From Hesseltinella vesiculosa (lineage: Eukaryota; Mucoromycota; Mucoromycetes; Mucorales; Cunninghamellaceae), in assembly GCA_002104935.1 (NCBI GenBank), contig MCGT01000018.1, positions 124,001-188,000 of the forward strand: a DNA stretch of 64,000 nucleotides, written 5' to 3'. The notes below the pieces were generated by a model. The model saw only the letters and a program-made list of their open reading frames with translations, did not search any database and was not told the DNA's origin. A program made the translations under genes and the position numbers. Position 1 is the stretch's first letter; each line of letters begins with the position of its first letter. Shown here piece by piece: positions 22,338-33,284 of this stretch.

Positions 22338-24219
22338 ATGTTGGCCTCCAGACTCTCTTCCAAGCTCCCTCAAATTGCTCGCGTGTCTTCTTCTTTGACT
22401 CGCCAAGCTCTTGCTCGGTAAGATTGAGCTTGCACGCCCCTTTTTCTCGCTGACCTCCTTTTCTCTCTTAGCAACTACTCCGCCATGAAGATGGCTGTTC
22501 CCTCCATCTCTGAACACCCCACTTCTCTCTATGCCTTCACCGAAGAAGAACTCATGTTCAAGGATACCGGTAGGTGGTTCGCATCGACAGTGTCAGATGG
22601 CAACGCTGACCTCCTCCCGTTTTTTTGCTAGTTGCTCGCTTTGCTCGTGAAGTTGTCCAACCCCGTGTCCAAGCCATGGATGACGCTGAAAAGATGGATA
22701 CCGAAGTCATCAACGCCATGTTTGAAAATGGTGTAAGTGCTGGAAGCAGGCGTTTTGAAAAAGTGTCGTCCTTACACCTCTTTTTATGGGCAACTAGTTG
22801 ATGGGTCTCGAAACCGAAGGTGAATACGGCGGTGCCGAAGCTTCTTTCACTGCTGCTATCTTGGCCGTTGAAGGTAAAAGTGAATGATTTCAAGTCTCAA
22901 GGGAACTCAACCCCACCTTTTTTTTTTCTTTCTCTCTTCTAGAATTGGCCAAGGTTGATCCCTCCATCAGTGCCTTGTGTGATATCCACGTAAGTTGAAG
23001 GTGAACCGAAAATAGCAGACGTCTCACCCAGCTTCTCAATAGAACACCTTGACCAACACCATGATCCGCAAGTGGGGTACTCCTGAACAAAAGGAAAAGT
23101 ACTTGACCCGCTTGGCCACTGACACCGTGGGTAGCTTCTGTATTTCCGAATCTGGCGCTGGTAGCGATGCCTTTGCTCTTCAATCTCGTGCTGAAGACAA
23201 GGGTGACCACTATGTGTTGAACGGCGGAAAGATGTGGATTAGTAACTCTGGTGAAGCTGACATCTTTGTCATTTTCGCCAATGTGTAAGTTGGAGTTGTC
23301 ACATGAGCCTGCCCAAACGGGGTAGTCCGGAGTTTCGATTGCCATTTTGACAGGTCATCGGTTGTTGATACTCACCCCATTTTTTTTTTTTAGTGATCCC
23401 TCCAAGGGCTACAAGGGTATCACTGCCTTCATTGTTGAAAAGGAATGGGGTGTCCAAATCGCCAAGAAGGAAAAGAAGGTAGGCAATCAAACGAGATTGG
23501 CTGAGGCTCATCGTTTTATTTTATAGTTGGGTATCCGCTCCTCCTCCACCTGTGTGTTGAACTTTGACGACGTCAAGATCCCCAAGGAAAACGTGTTGGG
23601 TAAGGTTGGTGATGGTTACAAGTATGCCATCGACTCCTTGAACGAAGGCCGTATTGGTATTTCTGCCCAGGTAAGGACAAAGCCAGAAAAGGAGATGTCT
23701 GTCATTCTTCTGTTCACGTGCTAATGATTCCTTCCTATTTTCCATTCGCGCAGATGATTGGTTGTGCCCAAGGTGCCTTTGACATTGCTGTTGCCTACTC
23801 TCATGAACGTAAGCAATTCGGCAAGCCCTTGTCTAGCTACCAAGCCATGCAACACCAATTTGCCCAAGTCGCTGTCGAAATCGAAGCTGCCCGTTTGATG
23901 ACCTACAACGCCTGTCGTCTCAAGGAAGAAGGCAAGCCCTTCGTTGCCGAAGCTGCCATGGCCAAGTTCAAGGCCGCCAAGGTTGCCGAACAAGCTACCA
24001 GCTATGCTGTTGAATGGATGGGTGGTATGGGCTTCCTCCGTGAAACTGGGTAAGCCTAAGAGCTAGCAGGAGTCACTGAGCTGGATGCTGACTTCTTTTT
24101 TTTTTCTTTACAGTGTCGAAAAGTTCTACCGTGACAGCAAGATCGGTTCCATCTACGAAGGTACCAACAACATGCAATTGGAAACCATTGCCAAGATCCT
24201 CTTGCCCAAGTACAAATAA
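22338..24219 (+). CDS. ACADSB: Short/branched-chain acyl-CoA dehydrogenase, mitochondrial
   Basis: FAD enzyme that makes the alpha-beta double bond in short and 2-methyl-branched acyl-CoAs, in isoleucine/valine and fatty-acid breakdown. Ten exons: 22338-22417, 22472-22569, 22632-22732, 22798-22873, 22943-22989, 23043-23284, 23394-23478, 23527-23670, 23754-24049 and 24114-24219. The presequence [20 protein letters not shown] is basic and Ser-rich. Diagnostic segments are [15 protein letters not shown] (FAD/substrate), [27 protein letters not shown] and [11 protein letters not shown], whose Glu is the catalytic base of this subgroup. The end KILLPKYK matches the family. Codon bias is high. Its 3' end faces the NIF3 gene (244 bp between stops). 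Confidence 0.93.
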
Positions 24220-24463
24220 ATCACCTGATGGTTTATGACCCCCCCCCCTCCTGACTCGTATATAGGAAAAGACAAAAATAAAAAATCGAAATGTGCATAC
24301 TCAACTACGTCTGTTATGTCCTCGGGAAATGAAACCACATGGGGTGTTAGGAAGTAGGATCAGCTTAACGTAAAGTTGACTTCGTTGCTGGCTGAGAACT
24401 CGAGGGTCACTTTAGCAGAAATTTTGTTATGAACGCCTGTCGTCTTTAATCCATTTGAACACC

Positions 24464-25658
24464 CTAAACAATTTGTAATGGATCCCTGTCCACCTGGCTG
24501 ACAAACACATCCACTTCATCTCCAAGTTGCTTCTCCAAGAGCGGTTTCAAATTTGCTGTGAGGTAGCCGCGTTCCGTGTTGGAGTGTTCACCTTGTTGGA
24601 AAAAAAAAAAATCAGCTTCGATCCATTATCCCCCCTCGTCAATCGCTTACACAAAATCACGCTCGTATCTTTTGCCAAAGCAGCTAGAGCATCATGGTGG
24701 CCCATTTCGCCAGTTAGATAAAGATCAGCATCCACCGAGTTCAACACTGAGCTCCCCGAGCCGGCACAGATGGCAACGGTTTTGATCAATTCGCCCTGTC
24801 CATGAGGGGCTGCGGTGGCCAATCGTACTACATCGAGTATTAAAATGTTAAGTTCAGCCTCGAATAGCACAGAATCACAGAGTGAAAGAAGGGGGACCCT
24901 TACAGTGCTCTAGTTTAGTCAAGGCCTTGACCCGTTCCACAACGGTGTGAATCGAAGCAGGCTCATCAAATTCAAAGATTCGACCGGTGCCGGCCAATGG
25001 GTGGCCTAAGTCAACGGTTCATTTACGTGAGAGATGTTCTATATTCTTCTTCACAGTCAGATACCTTCAGGAGGGTTGTCAAAAGGCACAATAGGCTTGA
25101 CGGTCCCTTTCCCAAGCCCACTTGCTAACCAGTCGTTCACTGTACAGCGAGAGTCCGTGAGGATCATTCAGTACTTTTAAGTGGAAACTTACCGCCGTCT
25201 TGACAGTTATCGCAGGCTGTATGAGGCGAATAAATCCCTACGCCTTTAGCAATAGCCTTCATCACCATGTCTTGTTTAGGGTCCGAGGTGACCAGGCGTT
25301 TCATGGATCTAAAAATGGGAGGGTGGTACGCCACAATGGCACCTACCTGAATAAAGGAATTTGAGTTTAGCAAAAAATAGCAATCGAATGCATTGGTTTC
25401 AACCGTTACCTTGGGATCGCTCAATGCTTCATCCAAAACTTGAGGGGTCAAGTCAATGGTCAAAAAAACACGGTTAGTGTTTGGGGCAGGGTAGGGTGGT
25501 TCTAATAAAATAAAAATAACAAAAGGTCAGCCTGGCCATTGTTCCAGATAATGCAGTCATTTACCAACAAGGACACCGACATTGTCCCACGACACATCAG
25601 CCAGCTCCAAAGGAGCAATGGTGCGCATGGCGCGAACTACTTTAGAGAAGAGCGACAT
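24464..25658 (-). CDS. NIF3-like protein (DUF34 family)
   Basis: Conserved metal-binding protein of the NIF3/YbgI family; the biochemical role is debated. The minus strand starts MSLFSKVVRAMRTIAPLELA, followed after an intron by VFLTIDLTPQVLDEALSDPK, then IVAYHPPIFRSMKRLV, GIYSPHTACDNCQDG, GHPLAGTGRIFEF, LIKTVAICAGSGSSVL, DADLYLTGEMGHHDALAA and NTERGYLTANLKPLLEKQLG. The metal ligands His in VAYHPP, Asp in TACD and the His and Glu of EHSNTERG are all visible. It ends DPLQIV at TAG 24464-24466. Six or seven exons. It is divergent from GET1 with only 97 bp between start codons, so the two probably share a promoter. Confidence 0.88.
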
Positions 25659-25755
25659 TGAAAAGTGACAGGTGGAAAAAAAAGAACAAGAAAAACCCTT
25701 TTTTGGTTTTTGCGTTCTTTTCTTCGACTTTTTTTTTTTTTTTTTGCTGGACGTG

Positions 25756-26627
25756 ATGTACTTGCCAACCTTTATATTCTTGCTTGTGCTCTTAACAGAA
25801 TCTATTTTATTACTTGGTTATTCCTATGTGTCTTCAACTGTAGTGTGCCGTGTGCCCTACTCCAATTCATGTCACTGACAATTTCTTTTTTTTTGTAACA
25901 GGCATACGATGTTTACTTGAACATGACAAAGGATCCTCGTGCTGCAAAGCAGCACAAACTCAAACGTGATCTACTTAAGCTGAAGACTGAGCTGGCATCT
26001 ACTAGCTCACAGGTCTGTACCACGGAAACAATGATCATGAAAGCATCTTGACTGACATGTTTGGCTTTGGATTGGTAGGATGAGTTTGCAAAGTGGGCCA
26101 AGATGCGACGAAAGCTGGACAAGGGCATGGCTGACTTGGAGAAGCTTAGTAAGTGTGGCCAGCTTCATCCACTTTTCTAATTCGTGAGACTCCTTGCTCA
26201 TTTCTATTTTTCTCGTCCCGTAGATTCTGACATTGCTTTTGCTAAAACTGGCTTTGAGCTCAAAATGAAATCCGTGTTGTGGTTTTTGGTGCATGGGTCC
26301 CAAGTGGCCATGGTCATTTGGTTCCGGAAAACGCCCGTCTTTTATTTACCCACTGGATGGTTTGGCCCTGCTGAGCGATTCCTATGTCTTCCCTTCTCCC
26401 CTAGAGGTAAGCAAGGCGCGCCTCTTTCTCTAACTCACCTTCTCTCGCCTGTAGGCTCGGTGAGTGTGGCTGTTTGGTTTGCCGCATGCCGTCGTATGAT
26501 CAAAGCCCTCATTGTCACTGTGAATGATTTTGTAATGGCTACCCCTCTCACTTCTGAACCGCCATCCTCCGCCCCCGACATGAAATCCTCCAACCTCTCC
26601 TCACCTCAGTTGGCCACTGCGTCTTAA
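25756..26627 (+). CDS. GET1: GET1, ER receptor subunit for tail-anchored proteins
   Basis: Get1 (WRB in animals) with Get2 receives tail-anchored proteins from Get3 at the ER membrane. Five exons: 25756-25839, 25902-26012, 26079-26148, 26224-26406 and 26455-26627. The topology is typical: an N-terminal membrane segment MYLPTFIFLLVLLTESILLL, a charged coiled coil (KQHKLKRDLLKLKTELAS to KWAKMRRKLDKGMADLEKLN) that binds Get3, then two C-terminal membrane segments (KSVLWFLVHGSQVAMVIWF and SVSVAVWFAACRRMIKAL). PVFYLPTGWFGPAERFLCLP is the conserved loop. A Ser/Pro-rich cytosolic tail follows. Start at 25756 was chosen because upstream T-runs encode only Phe. Confidence 0.9.
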
Positions 26628-26829
26628 GTTTTGTGATGATTGGTGCACAGGATAATTTTTTTTAGCAGGCAAACGAAACCCAATTCACAGGCAAAATAAA
26701 TTTCATTGCATGCAAACCAGGATTGATTGCACGCGAAGCTTTTCCACGGAAATCTGGCTGGCGTGAGTCCAACAATAAAAGTGGAATTTCACATTTTTTA
26801 GCAAAGATATGCCATGGCTGGCTCGTTGA

Positions 26830-27476
26830 TGCTCTAAGTATTGGGCGGCTTCTTCCTTAGAGATCGCTTCTTTTACTGCTTTTTCTTGGATTGCCCTGTA
26901 AAGTGCAAGACGTTTGCTGAAAAAAGGCGATTCCTTGCGATCTCTGTGCTATGCCGTTCCATACGATTGCTCCAAGGACCTCCAGTGATACCAGACGCAT
27001 ACTCTCTCCATGCATCCGTGATCGTAGTGGGATCTCTGCTCATCACGTTCTGGGCTGTTCCAGATCACCCACGTTATTGTGGCGATCCTGTCCAGTGTTT
27101 CATTGGACTGCCTTGCTGGTTGCATGATCCAGGTTCTGATGGTTGTGCCACTTGGGGGTCGGCCCAGTTCTTCGATTTGCCAAAATTTGTGCCATATTGC
27201 CGTCTTCTTTGGGCAGGTCCGAAAATGCATGGTGGTTTCTTTCCTTGTCTTCTGGGTCCACCCAGCCTTGGCGCATTCTTGTTGGTAGACTATCTTGCAA
27301 TGTTCGCCTTTGATCGTGATGCAGATCCATCGTTGTGAGGTCTCGTCTATGTTTGCGCTGATTATATCTATTTGCGGGTTGAGAATGATCGGTGTCTTTT
27401 CATTTTTGGGTGAAATCTTGAAGTGCGACACCACCCACTGAACACAGATTAGGTCGTTTTTTTTTTCCATTCATGT
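26830..27476 (-). mobile_element. LINE-like retrotransposon 3' fragment (zf-RVT region)
   Basis: The minus strand carries ETTMHFRTCPKKTAIWHKFW, close to the H..C zinc-binding segment at the C-terminus of fungal non-LTR reverse transcriptases (...HH..W.CP.K..IW). There is no reverse transcriptase catalytic domain, and the next about 400 bp upstream (27480-27880) contain no protein I recognise. It is a 5'-truncated, degenerate copy. No poly-A or target duplication was resolved. Confidence 0.4.
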
Positions 27477-27879
27477 AGAATGCGTTGACCATGTCTAGCT
27501 CTTTCAGCGTCATTCAGTGTGTTTTTGCAGCGGTCTTCAACATTAGCTCGTTTGGATGGGACGCGCTCTCAGTCTAGATTTTTCTAGGAGAGCCCTAACA
27601 AGCGGTCCTCTTGCTGGTCCGTTTGTGTTGGTGCCAAGTGCAGTCAGATGAGTCTCAGGCGTCATATACTGTTCGAGTTTATGGCCTTGGTCAACTGCAA
27701 TTTCTTGAATTGCTGATTTCCCTCTGTCAAAAAAAAAATACCTGATAAAATAACCTTGTCTTTTTTTTTTTTTTTTTTTTACCTTGTCAACAACCCGGCG
27801 TAGTCAAGAAATACAAAGCGAATTGACAATGTGGTGGTTTTGCAAACATTACAAAGCCTAGGTTCGTGAATAAAAGATG

Positions 27880-28163
27880 ATGTCAAAATTGTGGCATGAG
27901 TCTATGTTTTAGCCTACCTTGCACATCTCCGCTGCGATAGCGGTGACAGTCCAAGATTTCTTTTTGTGTAGGTCCCGCAGCACTCCAACAACTTGGCATT
28001 TGCATCGCACAAAAACCTTTCAGATTTCTCGCTTGGATTTTCGGGCGTAACCAATGGTGACCCATCTATTGCTTCTTTCACGGTTTTGCGGTACGATTTC
28101 ACACTTTCGTACATAAAAAAAAGGGGCCGTAAGAATTACAACACTCTATGCTTGTTCAAGACC
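27880..28163 (-). pseudogene. Chimeric fragment: resolvase-like family piece joined to the interrupted gene
   Basis: The minus strand reads MYESVKSYRKTVKEAI, then SPLVTPENPSEKSERF, CDANAK and, in another frame, RSGDVQGRLKHRLMPQF. The words SYRK, CDANA and GD(V/M)QGR recur in the same order in the degenerate gene at 48589-50136 (RKSYRKSVQ, CDANAMIL, KDGDMQGRQKYLFVPRF). The first six residues (MYESVK) instead match MYECVK of the gene at 34375-36105. So two families have been spliced together here by rearrangement, and frame changes show that it is dead. Confidence 0.45.
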
Positions 28164-28754
28164 TTACCATTCTTGCCTTAATATGGGTTCTGCTGCAAAA
28201 ATCGCGTCCAGTAAGCCATCAGCGTTTTGATTAGCAGCCAAAGATTGCAAAAGGACATCATCCCTGATGTCGATTATGTGCGCCAAACGTTCCATTATTC
28301 CAAGCTGGCCTGCCTTGAGAAATCCAATGTCAATCGTAGGGGGGAGGCCATGGAAAATTTCGTAAGGTGTGATGCCATATCGGGTATGCACCTTGGTCCT
28401 GTAAGCATACATGATTCCATCGAGGTAATTGTCCCATTGTGAAGTCGCCTTTCCCATTTCCATGAGGGTCTTGTTTAACGCGCTGAAGATGACTCCATGG
28501 GTCTTTTCGTATCGCCCATTGGTTTGTGGTCGGTAAGGTGCAGTCAATTTGTGGTTGGTTTTGACCAAGTGGAGGAAGGATTCCACACCGTTACTAAAAC
28601 ATGGAGCACCATTGTCAGTTAGGGTCATTCTTGGGGGGTCCAAAATAACAAAAAATGTGAGATAGAGAAACTTGGATACCGTCTCAGCGTCTTGGGTGGG
28701 TGTGACAATGGCAATTGGGTAACCTGACAAGGAGTCTACAGCGAAAAGCACATA

Positions 28755-28775
28755 CAGTCAATATCATTTAAACTT
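28755..28775 (+). repeat. Left terminal inverted repeat of the pogo-like element
   Basis: Begins CAGTCAATATCATTTAAAC immediately after the TA at 28753-28754, and matches the inverse of 31078-31098 over 21 bp. Confidence 0.92.
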
Positions 28776-28916
28776 ATAAAATGGATTTGGGATTTTCGAA
28801 AAAATACAAATTATTAGTTTTGGCTTATTGCCTTATATGGTATTTCCGTGTAACATAAATGACCAAAAAGAGTGACACAGTGCCGCTTTTATTTTGGCTC
28901 AGAAGGTTGGAAGAAA

Positions 28917-30876
28917 TCAGAAACTTTTTTTTTGCTTCAATCTGCTGCTGATGGTTGACTTTAGTTCTGAAGCAACTTTGCCCAATACAATCGACAGTTC
29001 CATTTCAGCTTCAGTGTTGAATGGAATTGCATTCATGGTGTTGTTAACAAGCATGGCAAAATGATGAAGATCCTTGATCGATGTCGTTTTAGGCTCATCG
29101 TCCGTGCCATTGACTTCTTCCAATTGCCTCTTTTCTGTGTCCAAGTCAAAACCATGGCTGATACCATCAGCATTGTCGTTCTCCAAGTTGAACAGGAACA
29201 TCAAATCGTTGACCGTAACATCTTTGCCAGTATCCCAGGGCATTGGGAAGGCTAAGCTGTCAAGGTCAATTTCACTGGCAGAGACAATATCGTCCACGAT
29301 GCCTTTCAGGGGGCCGGCATTTCTGAGTCTTGCGATAGTGACATCCGTTGACTGAGTCATGCCTTCAGTGTTGGCCATTTCTTCGCGCTCTAGCGATCTT
29401 AGCACCGTCGGAGGAGGGGCTTCAAAAAGTCCCGTTTTGATGAAGCAGTTCTTAATGGTCACTGGCGTGACATCGTTCCATGCCATTTTTGCAATGAAAA
29501 TCGCTGTCCTCGCATTGATTTTATAAAGGTCTCTTCCTTTCATATTCTTGCTGAGAGGGTTTTCTGCAGTGCGGAGGACGTGTTCCATTAGCTTTTTGCT
29601 GATAAAAAAATAAAAGTGAGTCACTGGCATCACACACCAGCCATTTGTATTTACCAATAATGACGTTTAAACGAATGGATGATACCAGCATCAAGAGGTT
29701 GGTACTGGCTGGTCGTGTTAGGAGGTAAAAATACAATTTCTACATTTCCAAGGTGCTTTTTAAGCTCATCATCAATTTTATGAGTTGGAGCGTTGTCCAA
29801 GATGAGGAAGCATTTTTGACCCCGGTGTTTTTTGTCAATTCTTGAACATATTTCCACAATGCAGTGCCGGAACACATCACTGGTCATCCAAGCTTTTTTG
29901 TTTCCGTAAACCCAGTTATACCCATAGTTGGCATTGACTATAAAAAAAATAAGACGCCGCTATTTAACCAGAAAAAAAGAGGTGTACCTGAAAAATCAAA
30001 ATTTGGGAAAATTGGTGGATTTGCCATGGATTTTGCAATGACACAAAGAGGGAGTTTGTGAGTGCCATCTCCATTAGTGGTCAGCGAAATGGTAATCCTG
30101 GATTTATCTTGCTTAAATCCCTTTGTGTCATCATCAGAATTTAACAGCATTCTAGTTGGCATTCGGCGGTAAATCAAACCCGTCTCGTCCATGTTATAGA
30201 TCCTATTCAGAGGCACGTCTTCCATGGTTTCCTTCAAAGTTTGTACTTTTTCAACAATTTCAGGTAAACTAATATCAACGTCTGCTGCCTCTCCATGAAC
30301 AACTTTGGTAGTGAGGTTGTGGCGACGCAAAAAGCCCGTTACCCATGAGGGTGAGAATTTAAATTGATGATTCTGGACAAGAGCACGCACTTCTGGGTTT
30401 TTATCGGCAATGACTTTCGCAATATCTTGTATTTTATCTCGAAACAAAGGGACTTGCCTGGTCAAAAGGCTTTTTACTTTTGCATAAAGCACAGTTTCCA
30501 AAATAGGAATTGCTGGAGGTCGCAATCGCTTAAAAAATAAAATAATTTTTATATTCATCCTTCTTGTTGGGTTCCAAATCCCCCCCCCCCCCTCCTTCCT
30601 TTCCCTCCTTCCATTTCCATCTACACTTACTTTTGTATCTGGTGAATTTGCCATATCAGCGAGGGAAGCGTCATCTATTTTCAGCAAACTGGAGGCAGCT
30701 GCTTGGGTGAAAGATACAAGGTTGAACTCTTTTTTTATCCAGGCGGCAAATTCTACTTGAGAATATTTGCCACGCTCTTTTTTGATACGGCTAAAATGGC
30801 TTCGAGCGATTAACCTTTCCTCGTTGGATAAATTTCGCTTTCCAGGCTTGTGAGTCTGCTTTGTTTGTTTTGCCAT
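28917..30876 (-). CDS. Pogo-like transposase (CENP-B/jerky type, DDE_1)
   Basis: Four exons by eye: 30876-30631, 30528-29988, 29937-29655 and 29598-28917. The N-terminus (KRNLSNEERLIARSHFSRIK to KYSQVEFAAWIKKEF) looks like a psq/CENP-B-type helix-turn-helix. A second DNA-binding helix set follows with WVTGFLRRHNLTTKVVHGEA. The catalytic triad is intact: Asp in YNMDETGLIYRRMPT, Asp in LILDNAPTHKID, and Asp in TTSQYQPLDAGII, with 34 residues between the last two. PNTTSQYQPLDAG is the pogo-family signature. The C-terminal 230 residues are acidic and variable. All splice joints keep the frame and no stop interrupts it, so it could encode a working enzyme. About 580 aa. Confidence 0.9.
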
Positions 30877-31077
30877 TACAGTACCGGTACAACAAGAAAT
30901 GAAAAAAGGGGCAAAAAAAATTTTTTTGTTCTATATTCGGAATGCGGAGATTCAATCATCCATCACAGAACTACAAGTTATAAGTTTTTTTCATTCTTGG
31001 CTGAGTGTAACCATGTTTAAGCCCTGTGCAACGTCCTAGTGTCAGTAAAAATATAAGTTATAACTTTATCAAACTAC

Positions 31078-31098
31078 AAGTTTAAATGATATTGACTG
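31078..31098 (-). repeat. Right terminal inverted repeat of the pogo-like element
   Basis: Reverse complement begins CAGTCAATATCATTTAAAC. It is followed by the TA at 31099-31100 and then the gypsy integrase frame. Confidence 0.92.
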
Positions 31099-31671
31099 TA
31101 CTTGTTTCCATTGTCACCTTTGGGTAGCGGACCAACAAAGTCCATGTCAAAGCGTTCAAATAGGCCGGAAACAGGGACCTTCTCGAGCTCTGGTTGGGAG
31201 CAATTTGAGGGTGGTTGTGAGATTTGACATCCAAACGAAGGCGTACAAGGCCGTCTTCGCACAGCTCGTCTGGGTACAGTTGGTTAGCCTTGTCGTTAAC
31301 TGGAGTATACATGTAGCATGTATGACTGGCGATGAAAACATCCACCATATAAATATTCATCAATGGTTGCGTAGGTTTTCTTCATTGGTTGAATCCATTG
31401 CCACGAGATGCTTCTACCAGGGAGTGGAGCACTCTGATTGTACCGTGGCTGCACCGTGGGAACGATTGGCAGGGCCGAAGGAAGTTTCGAACCAGGGAGA
31501 ATGAATCAACATCGTAACTTTGGTGAAGAGGCTGGCCATGGTGAACCGTTCTTGGGATTCCAGGAACGCGGCAGATAAATGCTGCTTGAGGCCTGGATGC
31601 AGATGCAGCGACTGTACAATTTCGCCTGGGTGGTGGTCAACCAAAAAATAAATCATTTTGTCCATTAACCT

Positions 31672-32980
31672 TTTTTTATGGCCAATCACAGAATGTGCCA
31701 AAGGTGCCGTGTAGGCTTAAGGATGCTTTGGCCAATCTCAATCAACCACTAACCTCCCCCCTTTAAGGATGCTCTGAGGCTGTCCTAAGGATGCTCTGAG
31801 GCTGTCCTGAGGCTGTCCTGGCCAATCACAGCAGATCTCCCATTTCCTTACATTAGACTTTTTATGGCCAATCACAGAATGCGCCAAAGGTGCCATGTAG
31901 GCTTGAGGATGCTTTGGCCAATCTCAATCAACCACTAACCTCCCCCCTTTAAGGATGCTCTGAGGCTGTCCTAAGGATGCTCTGAGGCTGTCCTGAGGCT
32001 GTCCTGGCCAATCACAGCAGATCTCCCATTTCCTTACATTAGACTTTTTATGGCCAATCACAGAATGCGCCAAAGGTGCCATGTAGGCTTGAGGATGCTT
32101 TGGCCAATCTCAATCAACCACTAACCTCCCCCCTTTAAGGATGCTCTGAGGCTGTCCTAAGGATGCTCTGAGGCTGTCCTGAGGCTGTCCTGGCCAATCA
32201 CAGCAGATCTCCCATTTCCTTACATTAGACTTTTTATGGCCAATCACAGAATGCGCCAAAGGTGCCATGTAGGCTTGAGGATGCTTTGGCCAATCTCAAT
32301 CAACCACTAACCTCCCCCCTTTAAGGATGCTCTGAGGCTGTCCTAAGGATGCTCTGAGGCTGTCCTGAGGCTGTCCTGGCCAATCACAGCAGATCTCCCA
32401 TTTCCTTACATTAGACTTTTTATGGCCAATCACAGAATGCGCCAAAGGTGCCATGTAGGCTTGAGGATGCTTTGGCCAATCTCAATCAACCACTAACCTC
32501 CCCCCTTTAAGGATGCTCTGAGGCTGTCCTAAGGATGCTCTGAGGCTGTCCTGAGGCTGTCCTGGCCAATCACAGCAGATCTCCCATTTCCTTACATTAG
32601 ACTTTTTATGGCCAATCACAGAATGCGCCAAAGGTGCCATGTAGGCTTAAGGATGCTTTGGCCAATCTCAATCAACCACTAACCTCCCCCCTTTAAGGAT
32701 GCTCTGAGGCTGTCCTACCGGTAGTTATCATCAGAGCGATGGTACCCAGGACACCCAATCTCATGAGGATCATATGTCTACCCAAACTCAACGTCTTACT
32801 ACAAAAACCGTTGGTTCATCAGACAGTCATTCATCTACGGTCGGTAAGGATGCTCTGAGGCTGTCCTAAGGCTATCCTGGCCAATCACAGCAGATCTCCC
32901 ATTTCCTTACATTAGCCTTTTTATGGCCAATCACAGAATGTGCCAATGGCCATGTAGGCTTAAGGATGCTTTGGCCAAAG
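31672..32980. repeat. 186-bp tandem repeat (minisatellite/satellite)
   Basis: The landmark ATGGCCAATCACAG recurs at 31678, 31864, 32050, 32236, 32422 and 32608, exactly 186 bp apart, with near-identical units between. Each unit contains AGGATGCTCTGAGGCTGTCC twice, several GGCCAATCAC boxes and AGCAGATCTCCCATTTCC. The sixth unit breaks off near 32718. About 125 bp of unrelated sequence follows, then a partial unit at about 32845-32980. No coding potential. Confidence 0.95.
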
Positions 32981-33284
32981 GTTTTTTTTTCCTTGTCTCC
33001 TTGCTTTTATTCATTGCTTGCCATGACTATTGGGTTGTTTGAATTCAAATGCTTACAATATTAGCGCATTGATGTACGCAGTGAACAGGACGAAGAAGAC
33101 GAATCCGATGATCCTTGTAGGTCTTTGATCTTGGCATGAACAAAAAGCTTATCACACTTGATATTTACCCCTTGGTAGCGCCGAAATGACAATGAACTGG
33201 GAGGTCACGCTCGACAACCAATAGTAAAAAAATGTCGACGAGAAAAAGACGAAGCAAGGGGTACGCGACGAATTCAATACCAGT

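Larger units (their letters stand above)
28755..31098 (-). mobile_element. Structurally complete pogo/Tigger-like DNA transposon, 2344 bp
   Basis: Both ends carry the same terminal inverted repeat starting CAGTCAATATCATTTAAAC (21 bp perfect, then TTATAA against TTGTAG). It is flanked by TA on each side (28753-28754 and 31099-31100), the target of the Tc1/mariner superfamily. It encodes one transposase on the minus strand. Removing the element and one TA leaves the gypsy integrase reading frame open across the site (GNKYVLFAVDS), which shows that the boundaries are exact. Confidence 0.93.
28221..31227 (-). mobile_element. Ty3/gypsy-type integrase segment (itself split by the pogo-like element)
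   Basis: Right of the pogo-like element the minus strand encodes FERFDMDFVGPLPKGDNGNK, and left of it LFAVDSLSGYPIAIVT, LTDNGAPCFSNG, APYRPQTNGRYEKTHG and YRTKVHTRYGITPYEIFHGL. This is the retroviral-type integrase core (first Asp in MDF, second in TDNG, Glu in GRYEKTH) plus the start of the C-terminal region. There are no LTRs, reverse transcriptase or protease here. The segment is flanked by a 4-bp direct repeat CATC on the plus strand (28217-28220 and 31228-31231), which looks like a target duplication. It was frozen as a fragment, then hit by the second insertion. Confidence 0.8.
28164..31363 (-). pseudogene. Paralogue of the gene at 34375-36105, interrupted by nested elements
   Basis: Two pieces of one exon flank the insertions. 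The right piece (31232-31363) reads ANQLYPDELCEDGLVRLRLD and the left piece (28164-28216) reads GLLDAIFAAEPILRQEW. In the intact relative these are continuous: SYPDELCEDSFVHRHLDGLL, then DTIFAAEPRLKQEW. Between them lie a gypsy integrase segment and, inside that, a pogo-like transposon. Upstream of 31363 similarity to the relative is weak and interrupted by stops. It cannot make the parental protein. Confidence 0.7.
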
